Assembly (NCBI GenBank): GCA_029261655.1
Contig: JAJDAY010000015.1
Span: 58,836 to 122,835, forward strand
DNA from: Nitrospinaceae bacterium
GTDB taxonomy: Bacteria > Nitrospinota > Nitrospinia > Nitrospinales > VA-1
Direction of reading: 5' to 3'
Length of the DNA: 64,000 nucleotides
Shown here piece by piece: positions 9,301 through 17,906 of this stretch. The notes under the pieces are model-generated. The model worked only from the letters and a program-made list of their open reading frames with translations. It did no database searches and had not been told where the DNA came from. The translations under genes were made by a program, and so were the position numbers. Position 1 is the first letter of the stretch. Each line of letters opens with the position of its first letter.

Positions 9301-9400
9301 AGCTAAAATAAGGGTTCCGTTTTACGCTGGGAAAATCCTGAAATGGATGTTTGACCTATTGTAGTATAATCTCCCCAGTCGCCCCAAATAAAACCGGCAA

Positions 9401-11215
9401 ATGAGGCCGACAATCGAATCCCATTTCCAAAAGGCACGCAATTCATTGAAAACAAAAGCATCCAACAAGCGCAAAAAACCTGCTGTCGCCGTGCCACCGG
9501 TCACGCTGAGAGTCGCCATCGCTCAAATCAACACCGTGGTCGGTGATTTCAAGGCCAACGCCCTAAAGGTGAAAACCGGGATCAAAGAAGCCAGGCAACT
9601 GAATGCGGATGTCGTTCTATTCCCCGAATTGACGCTTTCGGGCTACCCGCCGGAAGATCTTCTGCACAAACAGGGTTTTATCAAAGAAAATCAGGCGACT
9701 CTGGAACACATCGTTCCTCAAACGAAAGGCATCACCGCCGTTGTCGGAACCATCGAGCCATCGGGCAACAAGCTCTATAATTCTGCCGCCTTGATCGCCA
9801 ACGGCAAACTTCTGGGTTATTGCCGAAAGACAATCCTGCCCAACTATGGCGTGTTCGACGAAAAACGTTATTTCCACGAAGGCATAACGCCTGTGCGTTT
9901 CACGCAAAATGGAGTGACTCTGGGAATCACCGTGTGCGAGGACATCTGGTTTGCCGACGGTCCGGGCAGGAAACTTTGTCTGGACGGCAATGTAGATGTG
10001 CTGTTGAATATATCGTCCTCGCCTTTTAGCACAGGCAAAGGTCAGAACCGGGAAGAGATGATCCGCGCCCGCGCCCGCCAGTACAAATCGGTCATCGTCT
10101 ATGCAAACCTGGTGGGCGGGCAGGATGAACTGGTGTTCGACGGGCAAAGCCTCATCATCGACCCCAAAGGAAAGCAAGTCGCTCACGGAAACTCGTTTGT
10201 GGAAGAAATGATGGTCACGGACATTGCCATTCAACCCAAACCACCGGCGACAAAAAACAAAAAATCAAAACCTGAGGGCATCAAAACCTATCGCGCCACG
10301 CCAACCGCCAAGCCGTCACTCAAGAAAAAACCGTTGCCCAAACTAACGTTTACAAAACGGGAAGAAATCGAGGAAGTTTACGAGGCTCTGGTTCTTGGAA
10401 CCCGGGATTACATCCTGAAGAACGGTTTCCAAAAGGTCGCCATCGGGTTGAGCGGCGGCGTCGATTCGGCCATGACCGTGGCCATTGCCGCAGACGCTCT
10501 CGGTCCGGAAAACGTGACCGGGGTGTTGATGCCTTCTCCCTACACCTCCGATGCGAGCGGGGACGATTCTCTGACATTGGCGAAAAATCTTGATATCAAG
10601 ACCTTAACGCTTCCCATCGAAGACGCGATGAAGGCTTATGAGTCGGTGTTATCCGATGTCTTCAAGGAAACGGCGGCGGATATCACCGAAGAAAATATCC
10701 AGGCGAGAATCAGAGGCAACCTGTTGATGGCGCTGTCCAACAAGTTTGGCTGGGTGGTGTTGACCACGGGCAATAAAAGCGAAATCAGCGTGGGCTACTG
10801 CACTCTGTACGGAGACATGGCGGGAGGGTTCGCGGTGTTAAAAGACGTTCCCAAAACATGGGTCTACGAACTGGCCGTCTTTGTCAACCGGCGGAAACAA
10901 AAAAGTGTGATTCCCGAAAATATTATCACCCGCGAACCCACAGCGGAGCTTCGCCCCGATCAGAAAGACACCGACTCTCTCCCGCCCTATCCTTTGCTGG
11001 ACAAAGTGTTATCAGCTTACATCGAAGAAGATATATCTCTGGAAACCTTGCTGAAAATGAAGCTGGGATTACCGTCCAAAGAAATCAAGCGGATCGTTCG
11101 CATGGTGGACGCCAATGAATACAAACGCCGACAGGGGCCTCCGGGAGTCAAAATCACACCCAAGGCTTTTGGCAAGGACCGCAGGCTTCCCATCACCAAC
11201 CGTTTTAAAGGCTGA
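9401..11215 (+). CDS. nadE: Glutamine-dependent NAD+ synthetase
   Basis: The enzyme makes NAD+ from deamido-NAD+, ATP and glutamine. It has two domains. The N-terminal nitrilase-type glutaminase has the Glu-Lys-Cys triad: Glu76 in LFPELTLSGYPP, Lys143 in CRKTILPNYG and Cys179 in TVCEDIW. The C-terminal synthetase has the PP-loop IGLSGGVDSAM near residue 350 and the downstream LTTGNKSEISVGYCTLYGD motif. At 604 residues it is slightly longer than usual because of a basic N-terminal extension of about 36 residues and a Lys/Pro-rich linker between domains. No clear ribosome-binding site precedes the ATG at 9401, so the start may lie a little downstream. Confidence 0.95.
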   Translation: MRPTIESHFQKARNSLKTKASNKRKKPAVAVPPVTLRVAIAQINTVVGDFKANALKVKTGIKEARQLNADVVLFPELTLSGYPPEDLLHKQGFIKENQATLEHIVPQTKGITAVVGTIEPSGNKLYNSAALIANGKLLGYCRKTILPNYGVFDEKRYFHEGITPVRFTQNGVTLGITVCEDIWFADGPGRKLCLDGNVDVLLNISSSPFSTGKGQNREEMIRARARQYKSVIVYANLVGGQDELVFDGQSLIIDPKGKQVAHGNSFVEEMMVTDIAIQPKPPATKNKKSKPEGIKTYRATPTAKPSLKKKPLPKLTFTKREEIEEVYEALVLGTRDYILKNGFQKVAIGLSGGVDSAMTVAIAADALGPENVTGVLMPSPYTSDASGDDSLTLAKNLDIKTLTLPIEDAMKAYESVLSDVFKETAADITEENIQARIRGNLLMALSNKFGWVVLTTGNKSEISVGYCTLYGDMAGGFAVLKDVPKTWVYELAVFVNRRKQKSVIPENIITREPTAELRPDQKDTDSLPPYPLLDKVLSAYIEEDISLETLLKMKLGLPSKEIKRIVRMVDANEYKRRQGPPGVKITPKAFGKDRRLPITNRFKG

Positions 11216-11312
11216 GATAAAGCAGAAGCCCGTTGTTTTATGATAAACTCCAGAATCAAACCCACATTATTTTACGACACAAAACTAATTCTTTTATAGC
11301 GGGAGGGTGGTT

Positions 11313-11978
11313 ATGAAAAAGAAAATCGGCGTCGTTCTCTCAGGATGCGGCGTTTACGACGGTGCGGAAATCCACGAGGCGGTCATCACCCTGTTGGCAA
11401 TCGACCGCGCGGGAGCGGAAGCGGTCTGCATGGCGCCTGACGTGAATCAGTTGCACGTGATCAATCACCTGACCGGAGAAGAATCGCCAGACGAAACGCG
11501 CAATGTACTGGTCGAGTCTGCCCGCATTGCCCGTGGCGCCATCAAGGACATCGCAACGGTGAAGGCGGACGACCTCGACGCCTTGTTTTTCCCCGGCGGA
11601 TTTGGCGCGGCGAAAAACCTGAGCGACTTCGCGGTCAATGGGGAAAACTGCAAAGTGCATCCCGAGGTCAAGCGTCTTGTCCGGGAGTTTGCCGAAAAGC
11701 AAAAACCGCAGGGCGTGGCCTGCATCGCGCCTGCCATGTTCGCCAAGATCTATGAAGGTGAAAGCGCGCACCCCACCCTCACCATCGGAAACGACCCCGA
11801 CACCAGCGGGAAAATCAATAAAATGGGCAGTCGCCATCAGGATTGTGCGGTGCAGGATTTCGTTTTGGATACGAAAAATAAAATCGTCTCCACCCCGGCC
11901 TATATGCTGGGACAGAACATTTCCGAGGTGGCCGAGGGCATCGAAAAAAGCGTTAAGGAACTGGTCAAGATGATCTGA
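11313..11978 (+). CDS. elbB: ElbB/DJ-1-like isoprenoid-biosynthesis-linked glyoxalase
   Basis: A 221-residue member of the DJ-1/PfpI superfamily, ElbB branch. The N-terminus KKIGVVLSGCGVYDGAEIHEA and the segment CMAPDVNQLHVINHLTGE are hallmarks of the family, as is LFFPGGFGAAKNLSDFA. The nucleophile-elbow cysteine lies in GVACIAPAMFAK. E. coli ElbB was linked to isoprenoid synthesis and shows glyoxalase activity. I set the start at the ATG 11313 because the strong GGGAGGG at 11301-11307 sits 5 bases before it; the frame can be opened two codons earlier at a GTG that overlaps this site. Confidence 0.92.
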   Translation: MKKKIGVVLSGCGVYDGAEIHEAVITLLAIDRAGAEAVCMAPDVNQLHVINHLTGEESPDETRNVLVESARIARGAIKDIATVKADDLDALFFPGGFGAAKNLSDFAVNGENCKVHPEVKRLVREFAEKQKPQGVACIAPAMFAKIYEGESAHPTLTIGNDPDTSGKINKMGSRHQDCAVQDFVLDTKNKIVSTPAYMLGQNISEVAEGIEKSVKELVKMI

Positions 11979-11989
11979 CTTTTTTCACC

Positions 11990-12135
11990 GCAGGACAAAA
12001 GAGAAACCACAGATGAACACCTATAAACACAGATAGAGAAAAAATCAAAATCCCTTATCTTGTAAGATATTCTCTGCGACCTTTGCGTCTTTGCGGTAGA
12101 GAACTGGTTCTGTTTTTTCTCTCCCAAAATTATCA
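11990..12135. repeat. Degenerate dispersed intergenic repeat
   Basis: This gap contains the phrase accacagatgaacacc, a tract with aacacagatag, and on its right side ctgcgacctttgcgtctttg, which in reverse reads as the caaagacgcaaagg motif. These are the two halves of an intergenic repeat I have seen in many unrelated bacterial genomes (an inverted, degenerate element with no coding capacity). No gene is present. Confidence 0.5.
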
Positions 12136-12211
12136 TTAATGGCCCGTTCCCTTAATACCGATAAGAAGTAATGGCTTATTGCGTCAATTTCTCACTTCTC
12201 CCGGACCGATC

Positions 12212-13222
12212 ATGAGCGACTGCAAAAAAAATATTCTGGTGACCGGTGGCGCGGGTTTTATTGGCAGTAATTTCATCAACTACCTGCACAAGCATTATCC
12301 CGGATACACCATTTTATTGCTGGACGCCTTGACCTATGCCGGCAATCTGGACAGCATTCAGGGCGGCATCAAACAGAATGGGCATTTCCAGTTTTATCAC
12401 GGCAACGTCACCCACCCGGACATCGTCAATTCCCTGGTCGCTAAATGCGATATCGTCGTCCATTTCGCGGCGGAGTCGCATGTGACCCGGTCGATTTACG
12501 ACAACTCCCTGTTTTTTGAGACGGATGTCATCGGCACCCAGGTGCTGGCCAACGCCATCGTCAACCATCCGGTGGAGTTGTTCATCCATATATCCTCCTC
12601 CGAAGTTTACGGGACAGCACTTCACAATCCGATGGATGAAGACCATCCGTTGAATCCGATGAGCCCCTACGCCGCGGCCAAAGCAGGCGCCGACCGGCTG
12701 GTCTACTCCTATATGCAGACTTACGATCTTCCGGCGGTGATTGTCCGCCCTTTCAACAACTACGGTCCCTGCCAGCATCTTGAAAAGGCGATCCCTAATT
12801 TTATTGTCAGTGCCCTTAAAGACCAGCCTTTGACTCTGCACGGGTCGGGGGAAAGTTCGCGCGACTGGATTTATGTTGAAGACACCTGCCGGGCCTTATG
12901 CGAGATCATGCATGCAGACCGGAAAAAAGTGGTTGGGGAAACCTTCAACCTGGGCACGGGAATCGACACGTCGGTCAACGACATCGCCAAAAAAATCCTG
13001 AACATTTTAGACCTGCCCGAAAGCAGGATCGAATACGTGAACGACCGGCCAGGACAGGTTTCCCGCCATATTTCATCCCGGGAAAAAGCCAAACGCCTGC
13101 TCGACTTTGAAACCACGGTTTCTCTGGATGAAGGACTCAAACGCACCGTCGAGTTTTATACCCGCAACAGGGAATGGTGGAACAAGTTTTTGTGGATGAA
13201 GGAACTCTGGGGGGTCCATTGA
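12212..13222 (+). CDS. NAD-dependent sugar epimerase/dehydratase (SDR)
   Basis: An extended short-chain dehydrogenase of 336 residues acting on a nucleotide sugar. It has the dinucleotide-binding motif NILVTGGAGFIGSNF, the active-site YxxxK as SPYAAAKAGAD, and the substrate loop PFNNYGPCQHLEKAIPNFI. The family branch is RmlB-like (dTDP-glucose 4,6-dehydratase), but the catalytic segment reads SSSEVYG instead of the STDEVYG typical of RmlB, so another substrate (for example a UDP-sugar) is as likely. I preferred the ATG at 12212 to an upstream TTG because the conserved fold starts right after it. It opens a six-gene operon with glycan-related functions. Confidence 0.85.
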   Translation: MSDCKKNILVTGGAGFIGSNFINYLHKHYPGYTILLLDALTYAGNLDSIQGGIKQNGHFQFYHGNVTHPDIVNSLVAKCDIVVHFAAESHVTRSIYDNSLFFETDVIGTQVLANAIVNHPVELFIHISSSEVYGTALHNPMDEDHPLNPMSPYAAAKAGADRLVYSYMQTYDLPAVIVRPFNNYGPCQHLEKAIPNFIVSALKDQPLTLHGSGESSRDWIYVEDTCRALCEIMHADRKKVVGETFNLGTGIDTSVNDIAKKILNILDLPESRIEYVNDRPGQVSRHISSREKAKRLLDFETTVSLDEGLKRTVEFYTRNREWWNKFLWMKELWGVH

Positions 13223-13251
13223 TCCAGCAGATTTTATGCCGGTGACTCTTC

Positions 13252-13962
13252 ATGCGCCTTTGCATTCTCCAACCTTCCTATCTGCCGTGGCTGGGATATT
13301 TCGACCAGATGCACCGCGCCGATACCTTTGTTTATTTAGACGATGTGCAGTTCACGAGACGCGACTGGAGAAACCGCAACAAGATCCGCACTCCCAACGG
13401 ATGGTCCTGGCTAACGGTTCCGGTCGTCCAAAAAAACCGGTTCGAGCAACTCCTGAAAGAAACCCGCATCGATAACTCGATTTCCTGGCGACGCAAACAT
13501 AGCGAAACCATTCGCTCCCATTATTGCAAAGCGCCCTATTTCGATTTATATTTTCCTGCACTGGAGTCGGTATATAATAAGCGCTGGGATTTTCTGCTCG
13601 ATCTCTGTTATGAAACCCTGCAAATTTTACAAACGGCGCTGGCTATTTCCGTGCCCCTTTTAAAAGCATCCGAGATGGGCATTGAGTCCGTCAAGAAAGA
13701 AAAGATCCTTGCCCTCTGCCAGAAATTGAAAGCGAACCGCTACCTGACCGGAGATGCTGGCAAGGATTACCTCAGTCAGGAAGAATTCGATCCGCTTGGA
13801 ATCATTATGGAGATGCAGAACTACCGCCACCCCAGCTACCGTCAGCGGTATCCCGATTTTGTTCCTTATCTCTCCGTCATCGACCTTTTGTTCAATGAAG
13901 GAGAAAACAGTCTCGCCATCCTGAGTGGTAAAGAACCTAAAGGGCGGCAAACAACAAGCTAA
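13252..13962 (+). CDS. WbqC-like family protein
   Basis: A 236-residue protein of the WbqC family. The N-terminus RLCILQPSYLPWLGYFDQMHRADTFVYLDDVQF and the following WRNRNKIRTPNGWSWLTVPV are the family signature. WbqC-like proteins occur in O-antigen and other polysaccharide clusters and in some radical-SAM clusters; their biochemical role is unsettled, with an aminotransfer or formyl-type reaction sometimes suggested. It sits 29 bases after the SDR gene and 26 bases before a radical SAM gene, consistent with one transcript and a joint role in making a modified sugar or lipid-linked glycan. Confidence 0.87.
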   Translation: MRLCILQPSYLPWLGYFDQMHRADTFVYLDDVQFTRRDWRNRNKIRTPNGWSWLTVPVVQKNRFEQLLKETRIDNSISWRRKHSETIRSHYCKAPYFDLYFPALESVYNKRWDFLLDLCYETLQILQTALAISVPLLKASEMGIESVKKEKILALCQKLKANRYLTGDAGKDYLSQEEFDPLGIIMEMQNYRHPSYRQRYPDFVPYLSVIDLLFNEGENSLAILSGKEPKGRQTTS

Positions 13963-13988
13963 GGAAAACGGACGCTTGAAAAAAAGCC

Positions 13989-15188
13989 ATGCTGAATTTT
14001 AAATTTCTTCAGAAAATAATTCCCAGGGTTTATTCCTTCCTGCCGTTTTACCTGCAACCGGAATTGTCTTTCCCCCCGTTTCAGGTATTTTTTGAAGTGA
14101 CCTACCGGTGCAACCTGCGTTGCGACATGTGCCATTATCTCGGCATCATAGAAGATACGGAAACCAAAAAAAAATACAAAAACGAGATGAGTACCGAAGA
14201 AGTGAAGCAAGCCATCGCCTCGCTTCCCAGGCACACCCTGATCACCTTCACCGGCGGCGAAGCCTTCATGAAAAGCGACTTCATGGAAATCCTGAAATTC
14301 GCTTCCGCAAAACACAAGGTCCACGTCATCACCAACGGCACTCTGCTGACAGAACAGACGGTGGAAAAACTGATGGACTTGAGACTCAAAAATTTGTGGG
14401 GATCGGGGTTTTTCTATCTGGGGATTTCCCTGGAGGGAGGCGAAGCCCTGCACGACCGGATCACCACGGTTCAGGGTTCCTTCCAGAAAACCACCGAAGG
14501 ACTGGAGCGGTTCATGAAAAGGCGAAAGGAATTAAACAGTCGTTATCCTCTGGTGCATCTCACCTGCGTCATCAACCGGTCCAATGTCATGGACCTGGTT
14601 CCGCTTTACGATTACGCCAACAGCCTGGGAGTGAATGTCTGCAATTTTGTTGTGGACAACCCCGCCACCTACTGGCACGCCAAAGATTATAATCAGGATC
14701 AGCATTTACAGGTTCCCACGAAACCGGTCGATGAGATTTCGCCCATCGTTCTGAGAGAACAACTGGCCAAGCTCACGAGCCGGAGCAAAGATTATCACAC
14801 CAAACTTCGTTTTTCCCCCAACTTCATCACACCCGCAGAAATTGTCCGCTACTATTCCAATGAAAGTGACTACGAAAATTACCGTTGCAACATCCCCTGG
14901 TCAAAAATGGCGATCACCGCCTACGGCGACGTGTTCAGTTGCCCGCATGTCCGCCTGGGGAACGTGGAAGACGCTCGTAACGGCAACACGCCCTGGCACT
15001 CGAAAAGGGCGAAAGATTTTCGCAAACTTCTTAAAAAAGAAAAAATTTTTCCCGGATGCCTGGGCTGCTGTCAATCGGAATACATCGGGGAAATACAACC
15101 GGAACGGGTAAAAATTAAATCGAGGGACGAAATTCTCCAAAAAGCCCACGGCAAAAGCTTTCTAACCCAGCCAAACTGCAATGGCTAA
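13989..15188 (+). CDS. SPASM-type radical SAM enzyme (first)
   Basis: A 399-residue radical SAM protein. The CxxxCxxC cluster motif is Cys41, Cys45, Cys48 (TYRCNLRCDMCHYL), followed by the GGE-type motif TFTGGEAFM and the ITNGTLLT segment that position S-adenosylmethionine. The C-terminal third holds the cysteines of a SPASM-like domain (YRCNIPWSKMAI, VFSCPHVRLGN, FPGCLGCCQSEY), which binds extra iron-sulfur clusters. SPASM enzymes modify peptides, sugars or other small substrates. Here the neighbours (WbqC, GT2, SDR) point to a glycan or lipid substrate, but this is inference. It overlaps the glycosyltransferase by 8 bases, indicating translational coupling. Confidence 0.9.
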   Translation: MLNFKFLQKIIPRVYSFLPFYLQPELSFPPFQVFFEVTYRCNLRCDMCHYLGIIEDTETKKKYKNEMSTEEVKQAIASLPRHTLITFTGGEAFMKSDFMEILKFASAKHKVHVITNGTLLTEQTVEKLMDLRLKNLWGSGFFYLGISLEGGEALHDRITTVQGSFQKTTEGLERFMKRRKELNSRYPLVHLTCVINRSNVMDLVPLYDYANSLGVNVCNFVVDNPATYWHAKDYNQDQHLQVPTKPVDEISPIVLREQLAKLTSRSKDYHTKLRFSPNFITPAEIVRYYSNESDYENYRCNIPWSKMAITAYGDVFSCPHVRLGNVEDARNGNTPWHSKRAKDFRKLLKKEKIFPGCLGCCQSEYIGEIQPERVKIKSRDEILQKAHGKSFLTQPNCNG

Positions 15189-16116
15189 AAGCAAACGTAT
15201 CGAGATATCCCTGGTGATCCCCGTTTTTAACGAGGCGGACATTTTACCCGATCTGGTCTCCCGTCTAACCGTTGTTTGCGCCGGTCTTGAAAAACCCTAT
15301 GAGATTATTTTCGTGGACGATGGCAGTGACGACGGCTCGTTTGAAACACTGACAAATTTAAAGAAACAGAACCCTCACCTCAGGCTGTTGAAATTCACCC
15401 GCAACTTTGGTCAGCAGGCAGCGGTGCTGGCAGGGTTTCGCCTTTGCCGGGGCGACATCGTGGTTCAGCTGGATTCCGACTTGCAGCATCCACCCGAAGA
15501 AATACCCAGACTGTTGGAGGCGTTCACCGAAAAGGTCGACCTTGTCACGACGATTCCCAAAAAACGCCGGGACGATTTACTGAGAACCTTGGGCTCCCGT
15601 TACCTGCGCGGATTCGGTCAGCTTCTATTTGGGCGGGCGTTCAAACTGAATCTCAGTTCTTTTCGCGCCATGCGCAAAAGTGTGGTCGAAAGAGTGGAGG
15701 CCTGCCGGGACCGTTCACGCTACATGGCGGTCCTCATGAGCTGGATGGGCGTGCCTTCCGTGGAAATCGAGGTGGAGCATCATATTCGCCAAAAAGGGCG
15801 CACGAAATATTCCATTCTGAATTTGATTCAGCTCACCTGGGACCTCATCACCGGCTATTCAAATTTTCCCCTGCGGGTGGTGACGTATATGGGCTTGTTC
15901 GGGGCGATAATGGGATTTTCGGTCATGTTGTTTTTACTTTTTCAACGCATCGTTCAGGGAGTATTGATCGAGGGGTTCATCGTGCTGTCAGCGGTGTTCG
16001 CTTTTTTTGCCGGCGTCCAGCTTCTATCCATCGGCTTTTTAGGCGAGTATCTGGGGCGTGTTCACACGCAATTGCAAAATCGCCCCGACTACATTATTGA
16101 AAAGGCGATCGAATGA
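15181..16116 (+). CDS. Family 2 glycosyltransferase, membrane-anchored (DPM1/ArnC-like)
   Basis: A 311-residue GT2 enzyme with the GT-A fold. The opening ISLVIPVFNEADILPDLV and IIFVDDGSDDGS carry the nucleotide-sugar-binding Asp pair, and VVQLDSDLQHPPEEI has the DxD-type metal site. Two hydrophobic helices near the C-terminus (VTYMGLFGAIMGFSVMLFLL and IVLSAVFAFFAGVQLLSIGF) are typical of enzymes that transfer sugars to polyprenyl-phosphate lipids at the inner membrane. It starts inside the end of the first radical SAM gene and its stop overlaps the start of the second in an ATGA arrangement, so the three are translated together. Confidence 0.92.
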   Translation: MAKSKRIEISLVIPVFNEADILPDLVSRLTVVCAGLEKPYEIIFVDDGSDDGSFETLTNLKKQNPHLRLLKFTRNFGQQAAVLAGFRLCRGDIVVQLDSDLQHPPEEIPRLLEAFTEKVDLVTTIPKKRRDDLLRTLGSRYLRGFGQLLFGRAFKLNLSSFRAMRKSVVERVEACRDRSRYMAVLMSWMGVPSVEIEVEHHIRQKGRTKYSILNLIQLTWDLITGYSNFPLRVVTYMGLFGAIMGFSVMLFLLFQRIVQGVLIEGFIVLSAVFAFFAGVQLLSIGFLGEYLGRVHTQLQNRPDYIIEKAIE

Positions 16117-16958
16117 TGGAAATTAAAAAACTGACGTCGCTCATCATCGAACCCACCAACACCTGCAACTTGAGATGCACGTTTTGCTTTGTGACTGAAG
16201 GCATGAACCGGAAAGAGGGTTTCATGGATTTTGATCTGTTCAAAAAAATCATCGACGATTCTCCCGGCCTTGAACATCTTTGCATGCACAATTGGGGCGA
16301 ACCTCTCCTCAATAAAGATATTTTTCGTATGTTCGATTATGCCGCGCAATCGGGTGTACAGCACATTGTCATGAACACCAACGGGACTCTCTTAACGGAT
16401 AAAATGATCGACAACATCGTGGACAGCCCTCTGACCGTCATTCGTTTTTCCATCGATGGATCGGCTGAGACATTTAAAAGAATTCGCGGCGTTGACCTGG
16501 ATAAAATAGAAAAGAATATTTTAAAGCTCAAAGAAAAAAAAGAACGACGCAGACCTGAGCTGGGCATGGGCGTGGTCTTTACCGTGGAAGAAGAGACGGA
16601 AGAGGATATCGACGCGTATGTAACGCATTGGGAAACCATCGTCGATCACGTACGCATGCAACCGAAACTCATACAAAGCCCGCGGCAGGAAGTTTGCCCC
16701 GAACCCTTTGGCAAAGATTACGGCAAGCTGGTCGTGCTCTGGGACGGCACCGTCATCCCTTGTTGTGTGGACTACAACGCCACCCTGTCGCTCGGAAACG
16801 CCTGGAAGGATAAGGTGACAGATTTGTGGCAGGGAACCGAAATTGAAAAACTGAGACAACAGCATCTGGCCGGAGAGTTTCCCGCTGTCTGCGTCAACTG
16901 CAACGAATGTGAAACCGAAAAAACCACAAAGCGGTTTTTTTACGCGACCCAAATATAA
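16113..16958 (+). CDS. SPASM-type radical SAM enzyme (second)
   Basis: A 281-residue radical SAM protein with Cys18, Cys22 and Cys25 (EPTNTCNLRCTFCFV) as the cluster ligands, followed by HNWGEPLLNKDI and VMNTNGTLLT. The C-terminal region has the SPASM-style cysteines in WDGTVIPCCVDYNATLSLGNAW and CVNCNECETEK. It is shorter than the first radical SAM protein and clearly not a close duplicate. Two such enzymes in one glycan operon are unusual. It starts within the stop of the GT2 gene and is followed after 16 bases by a methyltransferase. Confidence 0.9.
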   Translation: MMEIKKLTSLIIEPTNTCNLRCTFCFVTEGMNRKEGFMDFDLFKKIIDDSPGLEHLCMHNWGEPLLNKDIFRMFDYAAQSGVQHIVMNTNGTLLTDKMIDNIVDSPLTVIRFSIDGSAETFKRIRGVDLDKIEKNILKLKEKKERRRPELGMGVVFTVEEETEEDIDAYVTHWETIVDHVRMQPKLIQSPRQEVCPEPFGKDYGKLVVLWDGTVIPCCVDYNATLSLGNAWKDKVTDLWQGTEIEKLRQQHLAGEFPAVCVNCNECETEKTTKRFFYATQI

Positions 16959-16974
16959 AAACGGAAATTTTTGT

Positions 16975-17787
16975 ATGGCATTGGATGTGGCAAATGACAA
17001 CGACCTGCAGGAGAAAATCCTCGCTGAAAACCGTCGGGTGCATGCGCTGGAAAGTAGCTTATATCTTGAAAGACACCCGGAACAGACGAATTTTTTTCAA
17101 ACCGGAATTTTAAACAAATCTCTTGACCGATTTTGCGCCGAACTTGGCCATCAAGAATCCCATATTCTGGAGCTCGGCTGTGGAACCGGATTTCTCACCC
17201 TGCCGTTACTCAAACGGGGCCATCGCCTGACGGGAGTGGATCTTTCTCATGATATGCTGAGAGTATTGCGCAAAAAAATTTCGGAGCCGGCGAAAAGCCG
17301 TGTCACCCTCAAAGCCTCTGGGGTGGAGGATTTTTTAGAAACGGACTCCGGAACTCACGATGCCGTCGTTTTATCCGCCCTGCTCCACCACCTATACGAT
17401 GTTGAATCCACTGTCCAGAGGATTTGCGCAAAGCTGTCGGCAGGCGGATGTCTTTTGATTTTTTTTGAACCTTTGAAACAGGAGATCGCCTCTTCTCTCC
17501 GTTTCACCCTGCACAAGGGAATTGCCCGTATAGACGAATCGGTTTACCGGCTGGAAATGCGTCTTCGCAGAATTCCCCTGTTTGAAGAAGACTATGAATT
17601 GTCCGATTACCAGCGCCGGTTCGGAGGCATCGACCCAAACCACCTTCACGAAATACTGCGCTCTCAGGACATGGAAATCATTGACACCGAAAAATACTGT
17701 TCCCGCCGTTATGGATTGCCTGCTTTTTTCGCCACCCATCTGCTCGGCACTGAAAACACGTTCAATTTGCTGGCAAAAAAGAGATGA
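16975..17787 (+). CDS. Class I SAM-dependent methyltransferase
   Basis: A 270-residue methyltransferase with the glycine-rich SAM-binding motif HILELGCGTGFLTLPLL, the acidic LTGVDLSHDML at strand 2 and a post-motif stretch AVVLSALLHHLYDVE. It belongs to the generic Methyltransf_11/25 type; the acceptor is unknown. I use the ATG at 16975 because the conserved region begins close behind it, although the same frame is open from a GTG at 16909 inside the radical SAM gene. As last gene of the operon it may methylate the product of the upstream glycan enzymes. A hairpin at 17843-17861 lies between it and the convergent LRR gene. Confidence 0.87.
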   Translation: MALDVANDNDLQEKILAENRRVHALESSLYLERHPEQTNFFQTGILNKSLDRFCAELGHQESHILELGCGTGFLTLPLLKRGHRLTGVDLSHDMLRVLRKKISEPAKSRVTLKASGVEDFLETDSGTHDAVVLSALLHHLYDVESTVQRICAKLSAGGCLLIFFEPLKQEIASSLRFTLHKGIARIDESVYRLEMRLRRIPLFEEDYELSDYQRRFGGIDPNHLHEILRSQDMEIIDTEKYCSRRYGLPAFFATHLLGTENTFNLLAKKR

Positions 17788-17842
17788 TTTTTTTCTCGCA
17801 AAAACCTAGCGCATCTTGAAAAATAGTTCAGGGCCATGAGCG

Positions 17843-17861
17843 GCCCTTATGAAATAAGGGC
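17843..17861. terminator. Perfect hairpin between convergent genes
   Basis: GCCCTTAT at 17843-17850 and ATAAGGGC at 17854-17861 form an 8-base-pair stem with a 3-base loop. It lies between two convergent genes and could act as a transcription stop for both, but there is no T-tract, so this is tentative. Confidence 0.4.
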
Positions 17862-17906
17862 TAGCGAGTTGCCTGACAGAAAAATATCGAATTACTAGAG
17901 ATCCTT

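Noticed and set aside
9351..9370. TTGACC and TATAAT pair upstream of nadE
   Set aside because: The spacing is only 8 bases, far from the 16-18 needed for a sigma70 promoter; only the TATAAT could be real.
9617..10234. Minus-strand open frame of 205 residues opposite nadE
   Set aside because: Lies entirely over the well-supported nitrilase domain of nadE.
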